A DNA stretch of 53,562 nt from WJMT01 sp964456985 (GTDB lineage: Bacteria > Acidobacteriota > Aminicenantia > Aminicenantales > Aminicenantaceae): the NCBI GenBank assembly GCA_964456985.1, contig CAYWDH010000014.1, forward strand, positions 1 to 53,562. The letters run 5' to 3'. Positions 24,292 through 32,437 of the stretch are shown here, one piece after another. The position numbers and the translations under genes are program-made. Under the pieces are notes generated by a model that had not been told where the DNA came from, ran no database searches, and saw nothing but the letters and a program-made list of their open reading frames with translations. Within the stretch, counting starts at the first letter, position 1, and the number at the start of each line of letters is the position of its first letter.

Positions 24292-25542
24292 TTAGCTCTT
24301 CTTAAAGTATAAATATTTCTTCCCATCAAACATCCAGTCAATTTTATCTTTCTCAACAATTTCATTTGTGTATTTTTCAGTTTTACCTGTCTTCCAATTT
24401 AAAGAGATTTGAATTTGTTTTCTAGATACAGGACTATTATCTTCTATGAATTGAAGAAGTTCATTCATGTCTTCATTTTTGCGTTTTTCTCTTCCTCTTC
24501 TCATGTCTTCTCTGAAATTTGGATTTCCTTTTATGGGAATTGGTATGCCAAACTCTTTTCTGAAAGCATCTACATCTCCCCACAATCTTCCTATTCTAGC
24601 CCAGAGGCTTCTCCATTTAGAACGTCTTGCCATTATTGTAGTTGTAGGATGAAAACCTATCTCTTGGACCATTTCTTTGTACTCAGAAAAGCATCTGTTC
24701 TTTTTATACAGTAAAGTCAAATATTCTATATCAATGTCATATAGCTTTATTAATGCATCCAAATATTGCTGGCTTATTTTATACTTATTTTTCATGCTAT
24801 TAAGAAGTCTTTTTTTTGATCCATATTTGATGAATTGTTTTGTTATTTCTTCCTTTTTAAGTTTTTTTACTAAATCATCAAATCCTTTAAGAACTGGAGG
24901 TTTATATTCTATGATTCCATAATTATTGCCTCTTTCTAGTATTTGCCTGATTCTTTCTCTTGTAAGACCTAGTTGTTTTCCTACTTCTGTCAAACTGTTT
25001 GAAGTATCATAAAGTCTCTTAATTTTTATTATCTGTGCTCTCTGTTTTTCTGTTAAAGGTCTTTTAGGAGCCTGAAAACTTTTAATAATCTTTTTTTCTT
25101 TACTAAAATAGATAATCTGAGATGCTTTAGTTGCAGAAATTTTTAATTTAATAGATAAAGCTTGGAAGGAACCTAATTTATGCCAAAGCTTATAAATTTT
25201 CTTTAAAAGAAATTCAATATCTTTAGGTGATGATTTATAATAAGCAGCTAACTTATTATAAGTAGTCATTCCTATTCTACGCTTAAAAGAAGTGGCCAAT
25301 GACATATGTTTTACTTCTTCATCTGAAGTTTTAGCTTGTTTCTGTTTCTTTTTAACAATTTTTTTTATTTGTTCATGGCTTATTTCAAATAATTTTTCGA
25401 TTTCTCCAAGAGAAAAACCTTTTTCGTATAAACGTTCAACAATTCGAATAGCCAATTTGACATTAAAATCGTTGAGAGATTTTGATCCTGTAATTTTTTC
25501 TAATTCTTCTTTAAAAAAATAAATTCCTCTATACCATCTCAT
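24292..25542 (-). CDS. multi-HTH DNA-binding protein of unknown function
   Basis: The 416-residue protein contains several helix-turn-helix-like segments: about 40-62 ('KGFSLGEIEKLFEISHEQIKKIV'), 123-145 ('LGSFQALSIKLKISATKASQII') and 182-202 ('SLTEVGKQLGLTRERIRQIL', like sigma-70 region 4). The C-terminal region (about 285-416) has 'GFHPTTTIMARRSKWRSLWARIGRLWGDVDAFRKEFG', reminiscent of homing-endonuclease-associated DNA-binding repeats, then another possible HTH at 365-400. No nuclease or ATPase motif is seen. It starts 20 bp after the HTH-GHKL ATPase gene and is probably its partner. Confidence 0.6.
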   Translation of the reverse strand: MRWYRGIYFFKEELEKITGSKSLNDFNVKLAIRIVERLYEKGFSLGEIEKLFEISHEQIKKIVKKKQKQAKTSDEEVKHMSLATSFKRRIGMTTYNKLAAYYKSSPKDIEFLLKKIYKLWHKLGSFQALSIKLKISATKASQIIYFSKEKKIIKSFQAPKRPLTEKQRAQIIKIKRLYDTSNSLTEVGKQLGLTRERIRQILERGNNYGIIEYKPPVLKGFDDLVKKLKKEEITKQFIKYGSKKRLLNSMKNKYKISQQYLDALIKLYDIDIEYLTLLYKKNRCFSEYKEMVQEIGFHPTTTIMARRSKWRSLWARIGRLWGDVDAFRKEFGIPIPIKGNPNFREDMRRGREKRKNEDMNELLQFIEDNSPVSRKQIQISLNWKTGKTEKYTNEIVEKDKIDWMFDGKKYLYFKKS

Positions 25543-25562
25543 TCTATTAGTGTTGTTTGCCT

Positions 25563-27308
25563 TTAAAAGCTGATTTCTAGTGCAAGTTTTGATAATTCAT
25601 TATAAATACTGTCAAATATTGAGAGATTCCCCCCGCAATAATCTCTTGCTATTTCCATAAAAGCTAAATCTCTTATAAATGAATCTAGATATCCGCCTTT
25701 TGATGCCTTAAAGTACAAAGGATGTTTTTCATTAATTTCAATAACACTTTCATTTTCTTTTAAAAATACTAAATCTCCCTTATCAGACATATTTATAGTT
25801 TCAATGTTATATCCCTTTCCTGAGTATGTAAGTTTGTCCGTGCTTTGGATTGACTGATGTCGTCTTTTCTGTCTATCTGCTCCTCTTTTAACAAAGCGAT
25901 CTATATTTTTGTCAATATCATCTTCTACTTTTTCTAATTCTGGATAGGGCCTATTTGGAGCATCTTCGATATTTTCTGTGAATACCTTTTTTAATTTAGC
26001 TGCAAATTTTTTCATCATATCCGGAGTTTCAAATTTAGAAATTATCTTGTTTACATAATCCTCAACTTTTTTGACAGTTTCTCTTTCTCTAAGTTTTTTT
26101 GCATCTTCATCAGCCCTTAGTAAAGTTTCTTGAACTTTCCTTAATGATTTATTAACAAAGTTATAATATTCTTTATATTCTGGACAATCTATAAAATCAT
26201 TCTTTGCGAACGTAATATAGTTTTTTAATCCATTAGCATTTCCAATTCCATACAACCTATATTTATATCTATGCCCAGATGTTAAATTTAAAAGACCAAA
26301 CCACTCTTGTTTTTCATTTACAATTCTTCCATTTACTTTAGTCCAAATTCCTTGTTTAGATACAGGGAGAGGTAATTTTGTATAGTAAATATTTAAATCA
26401 ACGTCTCCAATTAAACTAAGCCTTTCCTTAAATTCAAAATTACTCTCATATTCAAATAAAGGCTCCTCTATTTCAGTTTCTTCCTCTTTTCTGTTCCACC
26501 GAGTAATTAATAAAATTTTAAAATTTAAGCTCTTCGGCATCTTCATAGCCAGCCTATCCTTTAATCTATCTACATCTATTCTTTTATAATGAAGACCAGA
26601 CATATGGATGATGGTTCCATGTAAATCTGGAGAACATTGTCTTGTATAAACGGTCCTTTTCACATCAGATATTAGCTTTGCACTTTCTAATAATTTGCTT
26701 CCCATTTTAAATTGATGTTCATAACCACCTTTTTTTGTGATTATTGTGCATTCTTTACAAAGATTAGAAATGGCTAGTTTGCCTCCCATACCATATTCTC
26801 CAATGGGAGTTCTATCAAATTTAGGTGAACGGAAATTAGCATCTTTATTGCTCTCACCATAAATAACATAATTAGACAAATTGTCTTCATCCATTCCATT
26901 TCCATCATCTATTACACTCAACGTCTTCTTATCTTTGTCGACGATAACCTTAACTTCAGTTGCATCTTCATCATATGCATTTACAATTAGTTCTTCGAGA
27001 TTTGAAGAAAATTCTTGGAACGTTCTCTTTGCCATTTTCTTAATTCCTACTGTGGCAAAATCATCTTTTAGTTCCCATTGAAAACCCTCATTATTATCTA
27101 TTTCTTTTGTTGATGTTGCAGGGCCTGATGGCCTGCTTAAATACGACATTAATTCTTCTCTGCTAAATCTGTATTCTTTTCCAATTTTAGACCCAGATAT
27201 TTGTTTCTTTTCGATCAATTTATATAGTGTAGGCCTAGATATTTTTAGCAATTTACAGGCTTCTTCTGTTGTAAGAATATCATGATTAGTTGAGCTATTT
27301 TTTGTCAT
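25563..27308 (-). CDS. excisionase-type HTH fused to a GHKL (MORC/Hsp90-like) ATPase
   Basis: Residues about 11-58 form an HTH_17/excisionase domain ('ILTTEEACKLLKISRPTLYKLIEKKQISGSKIGKEYRFSREELMSYL'). About 95-330 is a GHKL ATPase: N-box 'SNLEELIVNAYDEDATEV' (E105, N110, D113 region), 'VIDDGNGMD' (132-140) and glycine-rich 'GEYGMGGKLAIS' (170-181). The remaining 250 residues are charged and helical and not assigned. The ATG at 27308 lies 5 bp after GGAGG and is preferred over the GTG three bases earlier. GHKL ATPases of this shape occur in chromatin, repair and phage-defence proteins. Placement in an integrative element suggests defence; this is inference. Confidence 0.72.
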   Translation of the reverse strand: MTKNSSTNHDILTTEEACKLLKISRPTLYKLIEKKQISGSKIGKEYRFSREELMSYLSRPSGPATSTKEIDNNEGFQWELKDDFATVGIKKMAKRTFQEFSSNLEELIVNAYDEDATEVKVIVDKDKKTLSVIDDGNGMDEDNLSNYVIYGESNKDANFRSPKFDRTPIGEYGMGGKLAISNLCKECTIITKKGGYEHQFKMGSKLLESAKLISDVKRTVYTRQCSPDLHGTIIHMSGLHYKRIDVDRLKDRLAMKMPKSLNFKILLITRWNRKEEETEIEEPLFEYESNFEFKERLSLIGDVDLNIYYTKLPLPVSKQGIWTKVNGRIVNEKQEWFGLLNLTSGHRYKYRLYGIGNANGLKNYITFAKNDFIDCPEYKEYYNFVNKSLRKVQETLLRADEDAKKLRERETVKKVEDYVNKIISKFETPDMMKKFAAKLKKVFTENIEDAPNRPYPELEKVEDDIDKNIDRFVKRGADRQKRRHQSIQSTDKLTYSGKGYNIETINMSDKGDLVFLKENESVIEINEKHPLYFKASKGGYLDSFIRDLAFMEIARDYCGGNLSIFDSIYNELSKLALEISF

Positions 27309-27353
27309 CACACCCTCCAGAAATTAAGTTCAAATTTTACTAAGATTGATACA

Positions 27354-27382
27354 TTTTTATCATTCTTTACTTATGTTGTCAA
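27354..27382 (-). promoter_or_regulatory. possible promoter of the HTH-GHKL ATPase gene
   Basis: On the minus strand TTGACA (27377-27382) is followed after 17 bp by TAAAAA (27354-27359). The -35 box is perfect and the -10 box weak. Confidence 0.35.
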
Positions 27383-27468
27383 GAGATTATTCTATGGCAA
27401 TTTGAAAAAATGCTTTTTTTAAGTGAAAATTTGGTGGCTTATTTCGGATTTGATGCAGATATTGGAAA

Positions 27469-27840
27469 TTACTTTAATCCCATTTTTTTAAGTACAATAT
27501 CAGCTTTTTGTGTATGTGGAGCATCATTTGGCAAATAAAGCATTACTCCACCTTTAACAGGCCTTATAACAATCTTATTCTCTTTTGCTAATTGATTAGT
27601 AATTTCAATTGGATTTATTCCGTCATAATACTTCCTGAATGCTTCATTGAATCCACTATAAACCGAATGAATACCTTTATAATTGCCAGTTCTTAATTTT
27701 AAAATTGCTTGCTTAATAAATTCCTCATAAGATAATTTTTGGGCCATTTTTCCTAATTCTCCTTCCTTACTGACTTCAAAGCTTCTAAATTTTATAAATA
27801 TAGGAATTTCTTTTTTTGTTGATGATGACTTACTCTCCAT
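27469..27840 (-). CDS. small protein of unknown function
   Basis: I do not recognise it. From the ATG at 27840 it is 123 residues, basic, with a C-terminal segment ('GFNEAFRKYYDGINPIEITNQLAKENKIVIRPVKGGVMLYLP') that looks like a small winged helix. A TTG at 27867 would extend it by nine residues. It is the outermost cargo gene next to attR and is separated from the ATPase gene by about 160 bp. Confidence 0.55.
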   Translation of the reverse strand: MESKSSSTKKEIPIFIKFRSFEVSKEGELGKMAQKLSYEEFIKQAILKLRTGNYKGIHSVYSGFNEAFRKYYDGINPIEITNQLAKENKIVIRPVKGGVMLYLPNDAPHTQKADIVLKKMGLK

Positions 27841-28132
27841 TTCATCAAATTTCCGCCCTCTAAACAACTATATTAGTTATAATAAACCTAATAGACTCCC
27901 CCGGTCAATAATGAATTCACATTTAAGATAGTGCCATAAAGAACTTATTTGCTCTATATGCTTTAAAATATATCGTATATTTAAGAGGGGATTATCTAGA
28001 TGTAAAAGGCAGATGGGGGGGAACGAGCCCTCAAAGTGCTAACTGGTTAGCGATCTTAAATCCAGTGAAGACCCAATTTATTGTGATTGATCACCCTAAA
28101 AAATGGAAAGGTTTATGCAGTCTCCTTTCGTT
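27841..28132. other. gene-free interval next to attR
   Basis: No open frame of note. It is AT-rich with a few C/G runs and probably contains the promoter of the small gene at 27469-27840. I see no further structure until the arm repeat at 28133. Confidence 0.4.
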
Positions 28133-28153
28133 TCATGTCACAAATATGTCACA
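28133..28153 (+). promoter_or_regulatory. candidate integrase arm site, right end
   Basis: Identical over 21 bp to 18957-18977, with two ATGTCACA boxes (28135-28142 and 28146-28153). It lies about 107 bp inside attR. Confidence 0.5.
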
Positions 28154-28159
28154 GATTTT

Positions 28160-28199
28160 GCTTAATCTCGCTTAATTTGGCTTAATGGTGCTTAAAGGA
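28160..28199 (+). repeat. four phased 10-bp repeats near attR (candidate Xis sites)
   Basis: Four consecutive 10-mers begin GCTTAA (gcttaatctc, gcttaatttg, gcttaatggt, gcttaaagga). One helical turn of spacing, directly between the arm repeat and the attachment core, is what cooperative excisionase binding needs. The integrase gene carries a fused excisionase-like HTH that could be the ligand. Confidence 0.6.
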
Positions 28200-28206
28200 A
28201 AATCTT

Positions 28207-28225
28207 GGTTTTCTCGGGGAAAACC
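28207..28225. repeat. 7-bp inverted repeat between the phased repeats and attR
   Basis: GGTTTTC and GAAAACC flank a 5-nt loop. It may be a protein site (IHF-like or Xis-adjacent) or a small terminator; no T run follows on either strand. Confidence 0.35.
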
Positions 28226-28260
28226 GGGAATTTCTCTGGTACTCAAAATCATAAGGAATG

Positions 28261-28307
28261 GGATTCCTAATCCATAGGTCGCCGGTTCGAATCCGGCCAG
28301 GCGTATT
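28261..28307 (+). repeat. attR, right attachment site
   Basis: A perfect 47-bp copy of the tRNA-Arg 3' end (18840-18886). No upstream acceptor or D arm precedes it, so it is not a tRNA gene. Confidence 0.93.
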
Positions 28308-28309
28308 TT

Positions 28310-28345
28310 TTATTTCCATAGGAGGTTTCTTTCCGTGAAGGAGTC
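28310..28345 (-). pseudogene. remnant of a LolA-like gene 3' end
   Basis: Read on the minus strand this encodes DSFTERNLLWK and a TAA stop, nearly the same as the C-terminus of the intact LolA-like gene at 31642 (DTFTERNLLRK and stop). The nucleotide similarity covers about 35 bp. The frame is closed by TGA a few codons upstream, so only the tail of a paralogue remains, directly abutting attR. Confidence 0.55.
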
Positions 28346-28413
28346 TTTTTTACTTCAGACCAGAAAAGAATCTCCTCTTTTTAGGCGGATTTATTCATAG
28401 GATATGTCAAAAT

Positions 28414-30981
28414 CTATTCATAACGAAGCGTATCAACAGGATTGGCGAGCGCAGATTTAAGGGACTGATAGCTGACTGACACCAAGGCTATCCCTATCGC
28501 CAGAAATGCCGCTGCCGCAAAAACTAAAGGTCCTGTATTAGTCCGGTAGGCAAAATTTTGAAGCCATTTATGCATGATGAACCAGCCTCCAGGCAAAGCG
28601 ATAAGGTTGGAGATGATAACAAGCTTCAGAAAATTCCGCGTCAGAAGCATAGAGATGCCGGAAACAGAGGCTCCCAAGACCTTGCGGATCCCGATCTCCT
28701 TGGTCATATGTTCAGCTTTAAATGATGCGATTCCGAACAATCCCAACCCAGCGATCAAGATAGCCAGGAATGTAAAACAAGAGAACATCGTGCCCAGTCT
28801 GCGTTCCTTTCGGTACATCCGGTCCAGTGTTTCATCCAGAAAAGAATAACGGAATACCCTATCCGGATGGAATTTTTTCCAGGTCGACTCTACAGAGGCG
28901 ATGGTTCCGGGGACATCATAAGGGGCCACTTTAAGGGATAGTCTGACTCCCTCTTCCTTGGATGTCAGAGAGATTGCCAGCGGTTCAATCTTGAGGTTGA
29001 GAGGCGCAATATGGAAATCCTTGACCACTCCGATAACTGTGCCGAGGTTTTCCTTATCAAATCCATAACGCTTATTAAGGGGATTTTCCCATCCGATGGC
29101 CTTGACCGCTGCCTCATTCAAGATATATGCATCTCTGTCAGTTGCTCTTTCCTTGGAAAAAGTCCGCCCTGATAAAATTTCGATATTGTAAAAATCGAAG
29201 AAATTGGTGTCTACGCTCAGCATGTAAACAATTAGGTGATCTTCTTCCGTTTTTCCTTCCCACTCGCCACTGCTTGCACTCGTAATATTAATGGGGGTTT
29301 GGGAAGAGGCGGTTATATCGAGAATCCCAGGAAGGCTCTCTAATTCATTGCGAATGGCATCAGCGTTACTGTAACAGTACACGCTCATGGTGTAATCAGT
29401 CACAAACCCTAAATCCCTGTTTCTTACGAATTGGAGTTGCTTGTACACCACAAGGGAGCAAAAAATCAAAACGATGGAGATCACGAACTGAAGGGAGACT
29501 AAAGAATCGCGAAATAATGATCCTCGAGCGGTCAGTTTGTAATTTCCCTTGAGTATAGATGCAGGCCGGAAAGAGGAAAGCACGATGGCCGGATATAAAC
29601 CGGAGGCCAACCCAACAAACAACACAACTCCCAGGAGAACCAGGAGTGTCCCTCCCTGTATGACCAGGCTGAATTCCAGCTCAGTGTTCATAAGAGATCC
29701 AAAAGCCGGAAGCAGCAGCTTGACAAAACCGATGGAAAGGAAAAGGGCAACCAGAGTGAAGAGAAAGGATTCTGTGAGGAATCCCCAAACAAGACTTCTT
29801 TGTGTTGCGCCGATGACCTTGCGCATCCCGATCTCTTTGGCCCGGCGGGAAGCCCGGGCAGTCGAGAGGTTCATGTAGTTAAAACAAGCGATGAGCAGAA
29901 TAAATAGCGCTATTGCAGAAAAGAGATAGATATTCCGGATGTCTGTGTTGGATTCCATATCAAAATTGCTTCTTGCGTAAAAATGGATGTCCTTGAGCTG
30001 CTGCAGCCGAAGAGTTTGCGTTGAATCCTCACTATGATGTCTGAGCAAGGAAGTGAGTTTGGGTTCGAATTGCTTTGGATCAGCATCTTCCCTAAGTTGG
30101 ACATAGGTGTAATAGTTGAAGGAACCCCACCGGATCACACGGTCCCTCCCTTCGATATCTACATAAGTTGAAAAGGGAGATAAGAAATCAAAGTGAAAGT
30201 GGGAGTTTTCAGGGATGTTTTCCAGTACTCCTGTTATATGATACTCTCTATTATCAACAGAGAGGATTTGTCCTATGGGATTCTGGTTCCCAAAGTATTT
30301 TGCGGCACTTTTGCGTGTGAGAAGGAGGCTGTAGGGGGCCTGCAAGGCGGTCTTCGTATCGCCCAAGGCCATAGGGAAAGTGAACAGCTCAAGAAACTCA
30401 GGATCAGCAAAAAAGACGGTTTCCGAATATATTTGATCGTTGTGGCGTATGAGGACCCCACTCACTCGGATTTTGGCCGCATTCACTACCTCTGGGAATT
30501 CCTTTTTAAGGGTCTCAGCCAGTAGTGCAGGGGTAACACTCACCTGGTCCCTTCCTCTATAGAATTCATGGGTATCCACGATGATACGATAGATGGAATC
30601 CGCATTCTCATGGTATCGATCAAAACTGAACTCGAATTTTATATAGAGCATAATCAAAAGAAAACAGGTCAGACCGGCTATCAATCCGATGAAATTGATG
30701 AAGGTGAATCCCTTATGTCTTTTAAAATTTCTGAGAGCAGTTATAAAGTGGTTTTTGAACATAACAGTCCTCCAGTAGATCTTGTAGCAGAAAATAATAA
30801 AAACAGCTTTTATAACATGATGCCAGTACATGAGTCGGGCTTTATATCTTCCGTTAAGGGAAACATATTCGCTAAAATCTTCCTCCAGACTTTGAGCGAT
30901 GGGAAATCTTTCTTCTGGCACTGCTATATGGCGAAGAATCCGTGTAGCCAGCTTTGGTGGAAGCATTGGTTTGTTGTTCAT
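28414..30981 (-). CDS. large FtsX-type ABC transporter permease with N-terminal prefix domain
   Basis: The 855-residue protein begins with a soluble prefix domain ('PPKLATRILRHIAVPEERFPIAQSLEEDFSEYVSLNGRYKARLMYWHHV'), then 'MFKNHFITALRNFKRHKGFTFINFIGLIAGLTCFLLIMLYI'. Two MacB-type periplasmic domains alternate with two FtsX blocks; the repeated 'KEIGMRKVIGA' (about 385) and 'KEIGIRKVLGA' (about 760) mark the duplicated cytoplasmic loop of the MacB/FtsX fold. No ATPase is encoded beside it. It starts 5 bp after its PadR gene. Such PadR-permease pairs are common in Acidobacteriota and Aminicenantes. Function is likely MacB-like mechanotransmission or efflux with an ATPase encoded elsewhere. Confidence 0.92.
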   Translation of the reverse strand: MNNKPMLPPKLATRILRHIAVPEERFPIAQSLEEDFSEYVSLNGRYKARLMYWHHVIKAVFIIFCYKIYWRTVMFKNHFITALRNFKRHKGFTFINFIGLIAGLTCFLLIMLYIKFEFSFDRYHENADSIYRIIVDTHEFYRGRDQVSVTPALLAETLKKEFPEVVNAAKIRVSGVLIRHNDQIYSETVFFADPEFLELFTFPMALGDTKTALQAPYSLLLTRKSAAKYFGNQNPIGQILSVDNREYHITGVLENIPENSHFHFDFLSPFSTYVDIEGRDRVIRWGSFNYYTYVQLREDADPKQFEPKLTSLLRHHSEDSTQTLRLQQLKDIHFYARSNFDMESNTDIRNIYLFSAIALFILLIACFNYMNLSTARASRRAKEIGMRKVIGATQRSLVWGFLTESFLFTLVALFLSIGFVKLLLPAFGSLMNTELEFSLVIQGGTLLVLLGVVLFVGLASGLYPAIVLSSFRPASILKGNYKLTARGSLFRDSLVSLQFVISIVLIFCSLVVYKQLQFVRNRDLGFVTDYTMSVYCYSNADAIRNELESLPGILDITASSQTPINITSASSGEWEGKTEEDHLIVYMLSVDTNFFDFYNIEILSGRTFSKERATDRDAYILNEAAVKAIGWENPLNKRYGFDKENLGTVIGVVKDFHIAPLNLKIEPLAISLTSKEEGVRLSLKVAPYDVPGTIASVESTWKKFHPDRVFRYSFLDETLDRMYRKERRLGTMFSCFTFLAILIAGLGLFGIASFKAEHMTKEIGIRKVLGASVSGISMLLTRNFLKLVIISNLIALPGGWFIMHKWLQNFAYRTNTGPLVFAAAAFLAIGIALVSVSYQSLKSALANPVDTLRYE

Positions 30982-30986
30982 ATTGC

Positions 30987-31313
30987 CTAGACCTCCTCAA
31001 GTTCAGGGACAGAAAAGCCTTCCCATAAGACTTTATTGATTTTAAATGCTTCTCCGAGAGCCTTTTTCCCAACAGGCGTGATTTCATAAAAAATTTTCTT
31101 CCTTCCACCGGGAACAGGGGTGGGGCTGCCGATAATTCGTTTGATAAAACCTTTTTTCACCAGTTGGTCAAGGATGCAGTACATGGTTCCGTAATTCCAA
31201 TTTTTGTGTGTCATTTCTGAAATATTTCTTCTGATTTCTGCTCCGTATGTGTTTTCTTTTAATCGCCATATGGTGTTTAAAATCAACATTTCATTAAAAG
31301 TCAATCCGATCAT
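30987..31313 (-). CDS. PadR family transcriptional regulator
   Basis: The 108-residue protein is a PadR winged helix: 'IGLTFNEMLILNTIWRLKENTYGAEIRR', 'WNYGTMYCILDQLVKKGFIKRIIG', 'GGRKKIFYEITPVGKKAL'. I chose the ATG at 31313, preceded by AAGGAAAG at 6-nt spacing. The longer frame to 31367 runs through the -10 box of the promoter and so cannot be the start from that promoter. The promoter spacer holds a palindrome, which fits autorepression. The permease gene follows after 5 bp. Confidence 0.92.
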   Translation of the reverse strand: MIGLTFNEMLILNTIWRLKENTYGAEIRRNISEMTHKNWNYGTMYCILDQLVKKGFIKRIIGSPTPVPGGRKKIFYEITPVGKKALGEAFKINKVLWEGFSVPELEEV

Positions 31314-31349
31314 TGGTCTTTCCTTAAATGAATTGATACTCCATACATA

Positions 31350-31378
31350 TATATATTGAATTTCCATTCAAATGTCAA
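31350..31378 (-). promoter_or_regulatory. promoter with embedded palindromic operator for padR-permease
   Basis: On the minus strand TTGACA (31373-31378), a 17-bp spacer and TATATA (31350-31355) form a near-ideal promoter. The spacer contains the perfect inverted repeat TTGAAT-N4-ATTCAA (31356-31371), so a bound dimer would block both boxes. A second hairpin (GAAGAAAC/GTTTCTTC, 31379-31399) abuts the -35 box. Confidence 0.65.
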
Positions 31379-31641
31379 GAAGAAACTGGGTGTTTCTTCA
31401 GGTATCTGTTGTTGTATAATCAAATACGTCTAGCAAGTTATTATTTTTAAACAAGTTAAGGACAATCGTATGGCTAGGAATCTGTCCAAATACACACAAA
31501 TAACACTTCCTGTGAATGGATAATTCGCTTCTGAGAAGGAACTATAAAGAATTTATCTACTACATACGTTCTAAAAAATGAAGCTTGTATTAAAAAGGGG
31601 GCTACCTAGACTTTTAAAGTAGATTGATGGGATAAAAAAAT
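31379..31641. other. gene-free interval between the LolA-like gene and the PadR promoter
   Basis: Apart from the 8-bp-arm hairpin at 31379-31399, next to the PadR -35 box, I see nothing definite. It should contain the end of the large synthase-export operon transcript, but there is no clear intrinsic terminator. Confidence 0.4.
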
Positions 31642-32394
31642 CTATTTCCGCAATAGGTTTCTTTCTGTGAAGGTGTCCTCAGGAAAAGATCTGTCGAATT
31701 GAATTTCCTTAAGGATGATTTCGGTCTTTGTGTTTGTTCTCAGTTTATCCTGCATAGTGAATTTAACGGGGTAAAAGCGGCCTTGGATCAGCCGGACCTC
31801 GTCAACAGTCAGCACCTTTAGGAGCTTTCCGCTCCGGGCGTAAAATTCAACCTTTCGTCCAATGAATTTTTCCTTATCCACCCATATTTTCTGAGTATAG
31901 TAATTTCTTTGAGGAGTTTTTGATTCCAATTGCAAAACAAAGCAGGGAACACCCCGGAATTCTTCTTCGTCAAGGAGCCGTGCCGTGTAATCTTTGTTTA
32001 ATTCCTTGCCCCGTTCGGTTATATCCTCATAAGAAAAATCCGATCCCATCAGTCTTTGTTTGAGCATATGCTGGGAATATCGCTGGATCCGTCCTGCCGA
32101 GGGAAAGTAGATCTTAAGGACTTTCCCGATTTTAAGAATTTTTGTCCCTTTGTCTCTTTGGGGGCCCAGGAATTCGATGAATGATTTTTTAGGCCCTTCT
32201 GAAAAGCTTATGAAAGTTTTTGTCAGGGTCCTGCTGCCAATGGTAATGATCATCTCTGTCTCTGTATAGAGAGTGCTGGAAGACAGATTTTGACTCATTT
32301 TGGAAAGGATGTCTTCCGGTGTGAGAGGGATTTGATCCTGTCCTGTGAACGATGCAGAAAAAACGAAAACCATAATGAGAAGGAGGTTTTTCAT
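31642..32394 (-). CDS. LolA-like periplasmic outer-membrane lipoprotein-sorting family protein
   Basis: A signal peptide (about 1-19, 'MKNLLLIMVFVFSASFTGQ') is followed by the LolA_like pattern: 'ILSKMSQNLSSSTLYTETEMIITIGSRTLTKTF', 'FLGPQRDKGTKILKIGKVLKIYFPSAGRIQRYSQHMLKQRLMGSDFSYEDIT', 'VPCFVLQLESK', 'KIWVDKEKFIGRKVEFYARSGKLLK' and 'TFTERNLLRK'. The family folds like LolA and carries lipids or lipoproteins through the periplasm. It is 250 residues long and the last gene of the cluster, 43 bp after the permeases, where it is well placed to take a lipid from them. Confidence 0.88.
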   Translation of the reverse strand: MKNLLLIMVFVFSASFTGQDQIPLTPEDILSKMSQNLSSSTLYTETEMIITIGSRTLTKTFISFSEGPKKSFIEFLGPQRDKGTKILKIGKVLKIYFPSAGRIQRYSQHMLKQRLMGSDFSYEDITERGKELNKDYTARLLDEEEFRGVPCFVLQLESKTPQRNYYTQKIWVDKEKFIGRKVEFYARSGKLLKVLTVDEVRLIQGRFYPVKFTMQDKLRTNTKTEIILKEIQFDRSFPEDTFTERNLLRK

Positions 32395-32437
32395 CTCAAT
32401 TTATCCTTAATCTCCTTGAAATCATATCATATTCTCT

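Larger units (their letters stand above)
18840..28307. mobile_element. 9.4-kb integrative element in tRNA-Arg
   Basis: A perfect 47-bp direct repeat (18840-18886 and 28261-28307) bounds the segment. The left copy is the 3' end of tRNA-Arg. A tyrosine recombinase lies just inside the left end, facing it. The interior is visibly more AT-rich than the flanking genes, all its genes are on the minus strand, and matching 21-bp candidate integrase-arm sites lie near both ends. I see no capsid, tail, conjugation or relaxase genes, so it is neither a complete phage nor a self-transmissible conjugative element. A satellite or an integrative defence island fits best. Perfect repeats suggest recent or maintained insertion. 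Confidence 0.88.

Noticed and set aside
28160..28199. CRISPR-like array
   Set aside because: The 10-bp units are directly tandem with no spacers; no cas genes are present.
28261..28307. Second tRNA-Arg gene
   Set aside because: Only the 3' half is present; no D arm or 5' acceptor strand precedes it. It is attR.
31314..31367. Upstream ATG for the first PadR gene
   Set aside because: This ATG lies within the -10/spacer region of the promoter, whereas the ATG at 31313 has a good ribosome-binding site.
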